Shown here one piece after another: positions 62,498 to 64,000 of a DNA stretch of 64,000 nt. The stretch is taken from the NCBI GenBank assembly GCA_016718805.1, contig JADKCP010000005.1, forward strand, positions 106,308-170,307. The letters run 5' to 3'. The DNA is from Bacteroidota bacterium (GTDB taxonomy: Bacteria > Bacteroidota > Bacteroidia > UBA4408). The notes under the pieces are model-generated. The model was not told the origin of the DNA. It did no database searches and saw nothing but the letters and a program-made list of their open reading frames with translations. A program made the position numbers and the translations under genes. Every line of letters begins with the position of its first letter. The stretch's first letter is position 1.

Positions 62498-63931
62498 TTA
62501 ATTTAATACAACTAATTTTTTTCGTGCACTCATCTTCCTTTTTGAATGTATTGTACATAAGTATATGCCTGATTTAAAAAGCGCCGTATTAATGAGTATT
62601 CGTTCGTCGTTGCTTCTTAGCTTCTGTGAAAAAACCAAGTGTCCTTGTAAATTGGTTATACTTAAAACAACATCTTTTTCTGTACCCATATAATGTATGC
62701 TCGTAGAATTATTTGCAGGGTTAGGGAATACATGCAAGTATGTTTCCTTTGTTCTTTCTATTACACTTAATGGATTAAAAAGGTTCCCATTTTCATCTAG
62801 TTTTACTATATAGCTTCTTAAGCTACTGTCGGGCATTGAAATTTGTCCGCAAGCAAGTAAGCCACTGTCGGCAGTTGCAATAACATCAAAAAACTCGGTT
62901 CTATGCAAAGAGTCAGCTCTAAATTCCTTGTACCATAAGCTGTCACCATTTTCGTTGAAGCAGTATAGCCATGCTTTATGCAGTAATGGTGGGGCACTTC
63001 CGGTGTATTTAGGAAATCCACTAATAATTATGTTTCCATTTTTAAGTAACGAATTTGATGTGAAATAACTGTTTAAAAATGTTTTATTTGGAATCAATTT
63101 GTCCCAAATTTTATTACCTGTAGAGTCAATTTTAGATAAAAAAAGTTTGTTCGAATAGTAACTAAAACCACCTATTAAAAAGCCATTCGGTAAAGCTTTT
63201 AAAATTCTAGGACTTCTTCTTGCAGAATCTAAAACAATAGGTAATGATCCAATTGTATCAGCATTTTCATTAAATTTTAGAATCTTCGATTTAAATGGAG
63301 GTAGGCCAGTTGGAGAATAAAATGAAGTTATGTTATACAAACTATTTTTTAATATTAATTTAAGATTTTCAAAATCATTAAAGATATTGGCATAGTATGT
63401 ATAGTTTGCATTTAAAATTGTACCACTTGAATCAAGACTAACAAATTGACAAACTGTATATAAAAATAAATTCCCATTGGCAGCAACTTCTAAAGCAATT
63501 CCATCTTCTGAACAAATATCGAGCGAATCAGAGAAATATTTAGACCAAACTAGGGTTCCACTAGTGTCAAATTTATTAATCCAAAGCATCCAAGTGTTAA
63601 TTTGAGCAGAATCATCCGCTATTCCCAGTACAACGTAACCGTCAGTTGTTTTCCTAATTAACTTTACCTCTGGTCGGTAACCAATTATAAACTTATTGTA
63701 CCAAATCGTATCTCCATAAGCGTTCATATGTAGAATTCCCAATGTGTCAATAAATGTCGGTGAATTCCTCTTGCGTCCGGCTGCTAGCACATATCCTCCA
63801 TTCCCATCTTCTGTTGCACTAACTGCAACCTCCTTATCATTTATGTTTTGATAGCTTTTTTCAAATGTGATTTGAGCAAAGGAAAAAAGCGGAAATAGCA
63901 AGCAGAGAAGTGTTGATAACTTATTTTTCAT
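62498..63931 (-). CDS. T9SS-sorted secreted protein with propeller-like repeats
   Basis: 477 residues from ATG 63931, which gives a clean signal peptide (MKNKLSTLLCLLFPLFSFAQ). An in-frame ATG 15 bp upstream is also possible. The body has repeats of the type D-x-x-G-x-x-L-W-x-K-x-F with S-x-D-S-S-G, similar in style to the N-terminal halves of the proteins at 32676 and 37222. The C-terminus is a T9SS sorting domain (LHVFPNPANNSTSIHYMG to VVLN). It is probably displayed on the cell surface, and its ligand is unknown. Confidence 0.85.
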   Translation of the reverse strand: MKNKLSTLLCLLFPLFSFAQITFEKSYQNINDKEVAVSATEDGNGGYVLAAGRKRNSPTFIDTLGILHMNAYGDTIWYNKFIIGYRPEVKLIRKTTDGYVVLGIADDSAQINTWMLWINKFDTSGTLVWSKYFSDSLDICSEDGIALEVAANGNLFLYTVCQFVSLDSSGTILNANYTYYANIFNDFENLKLILKNSLYNITSFYSPTGLPPFKSKILKFNENADTIGSLPIVLDSARRSPRILKALPNGFLIGGFSYYSNKLFLSKIDSTGNKIWDKLIPNKTFLNSYFTSNSLLKNGNIIISGFPKYTGSAPPLLHKAWLYCFNENGDSLWYKEFRADSLHRTEFFDVIATADSGLLACGQISMPDSSLRSYIVKLDENGNLFNPLSVIERTKETYLHVFPNPANNSTSIHYMGTEKDVVLSITNLQGHLVFSQKLRSNDERILINTALFKSGIYLCTIHSKRKMSARKKLVVLN

Positions 63932-64000
63932 TTCAAGATGCTTCATTTGATGACTGAAATTTTCAATGGTTCGGAATTACCTTGACTTATTCTGCACAAA

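Overview
The window is AT-rich and clearly from a Bacteroidota (Bacteroidetes) bacterium. Four proteins carry C-terminal type IX secretion (T9SS) sorting domains. Several genes have the phylum's TAnnTTTG promoter element, there is a TonB receptor with a carboxypeptidase-like N-terminal domain, and there is a familiar Bacteroidota housekeeping block (folP-cdaA, DUF1599, BT_3928-type DoxX, def, ruvX, plsY, prmA, tpiA). No rRNA, tRNA, CRISPR array, transposase or integrase was found. Genus cannot be assigned.

Region 1 (1-8.7 kb): the end of katG, a serine hydrolase with TPRs, then a dlt-like operon in the order dltC-dltD-dltX-dltB-dltA. It includes a 47-residue DltX microprotein ending in the F-x-Y-x-x-F motif. 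Two expected active-site positions are changed: the MBOAT histidine of DltB reads Asn317, and the residue facing D-alanine in DltA reads Ile269. A YtxH/holin-family trio and an antitoxin with a truncated Doc toxin follow.

Region 2 (8.8-32.5 kb): mostly core genes. These are T9SS cargo, a TonB receptor, an acyltransferase, an ABC permease, DoxX/DUF1599, folP-cdaA (folate and c-di-AMP), a TPR lipoprotein, def, ruvX, dapD, plsY, a 1,497-residue envelope protein of unknown function, prmA, tpiA, a steroid-reductase-like membrane protein and an epimerase.

Region 3 (32.6-39.9 kb): two T9SS paralogues with duplicated promoters and near-identical 3' halves. They are separated by a Panacea/RelE-type toxin-antitoxin module with a double palindromic operator.

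Region 4 (about 40-59 kb, perhaps to 62 kb) is the most striking part. It is an array of mostly minus-strand genes separated by imperfect palindromes of about 130 bp that begin AAC and end GTTAT. These look like integron attC sites. For several units the two ends of the cassette are complementary to each other, as expected of integron cassettes. No integrase lies in the window, so here it is a cluster of attC sites lacking integrase (CALIN) or the distal part of a sedentary chromosomal integron. The cargo is defence- and resistance-like: an OLD-family ATPase/TOPRIM nuclease, a SIR2-HerA pair within one cassette, a nucleotidyl-cyclase-fold protein beside a membrane/PLD-like/2-oxoglutarate-dioxygenase fusion, an AbiC-like membrane protein, a subclass B1 metallo-beta-lactamase with all zinc ligands, a GT1 glycosyltransferase, a fused HigB-HigA, DinB, a HAD-transglutaminase-like fusion, an alpha/beta hydrolase and a MazF pair. 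HxlR/SDR/oxidoreductase genes and a Fic protein lie at the right edge. Three copies of a gene-less unit of about 216 bp sit exactly between attC recombination points and carry a conserved outward-facing Bacteroidota-type promoter. They may be promoter cassettes.

Region 5 (62.5-64 kb): another T9SS cargo protein.
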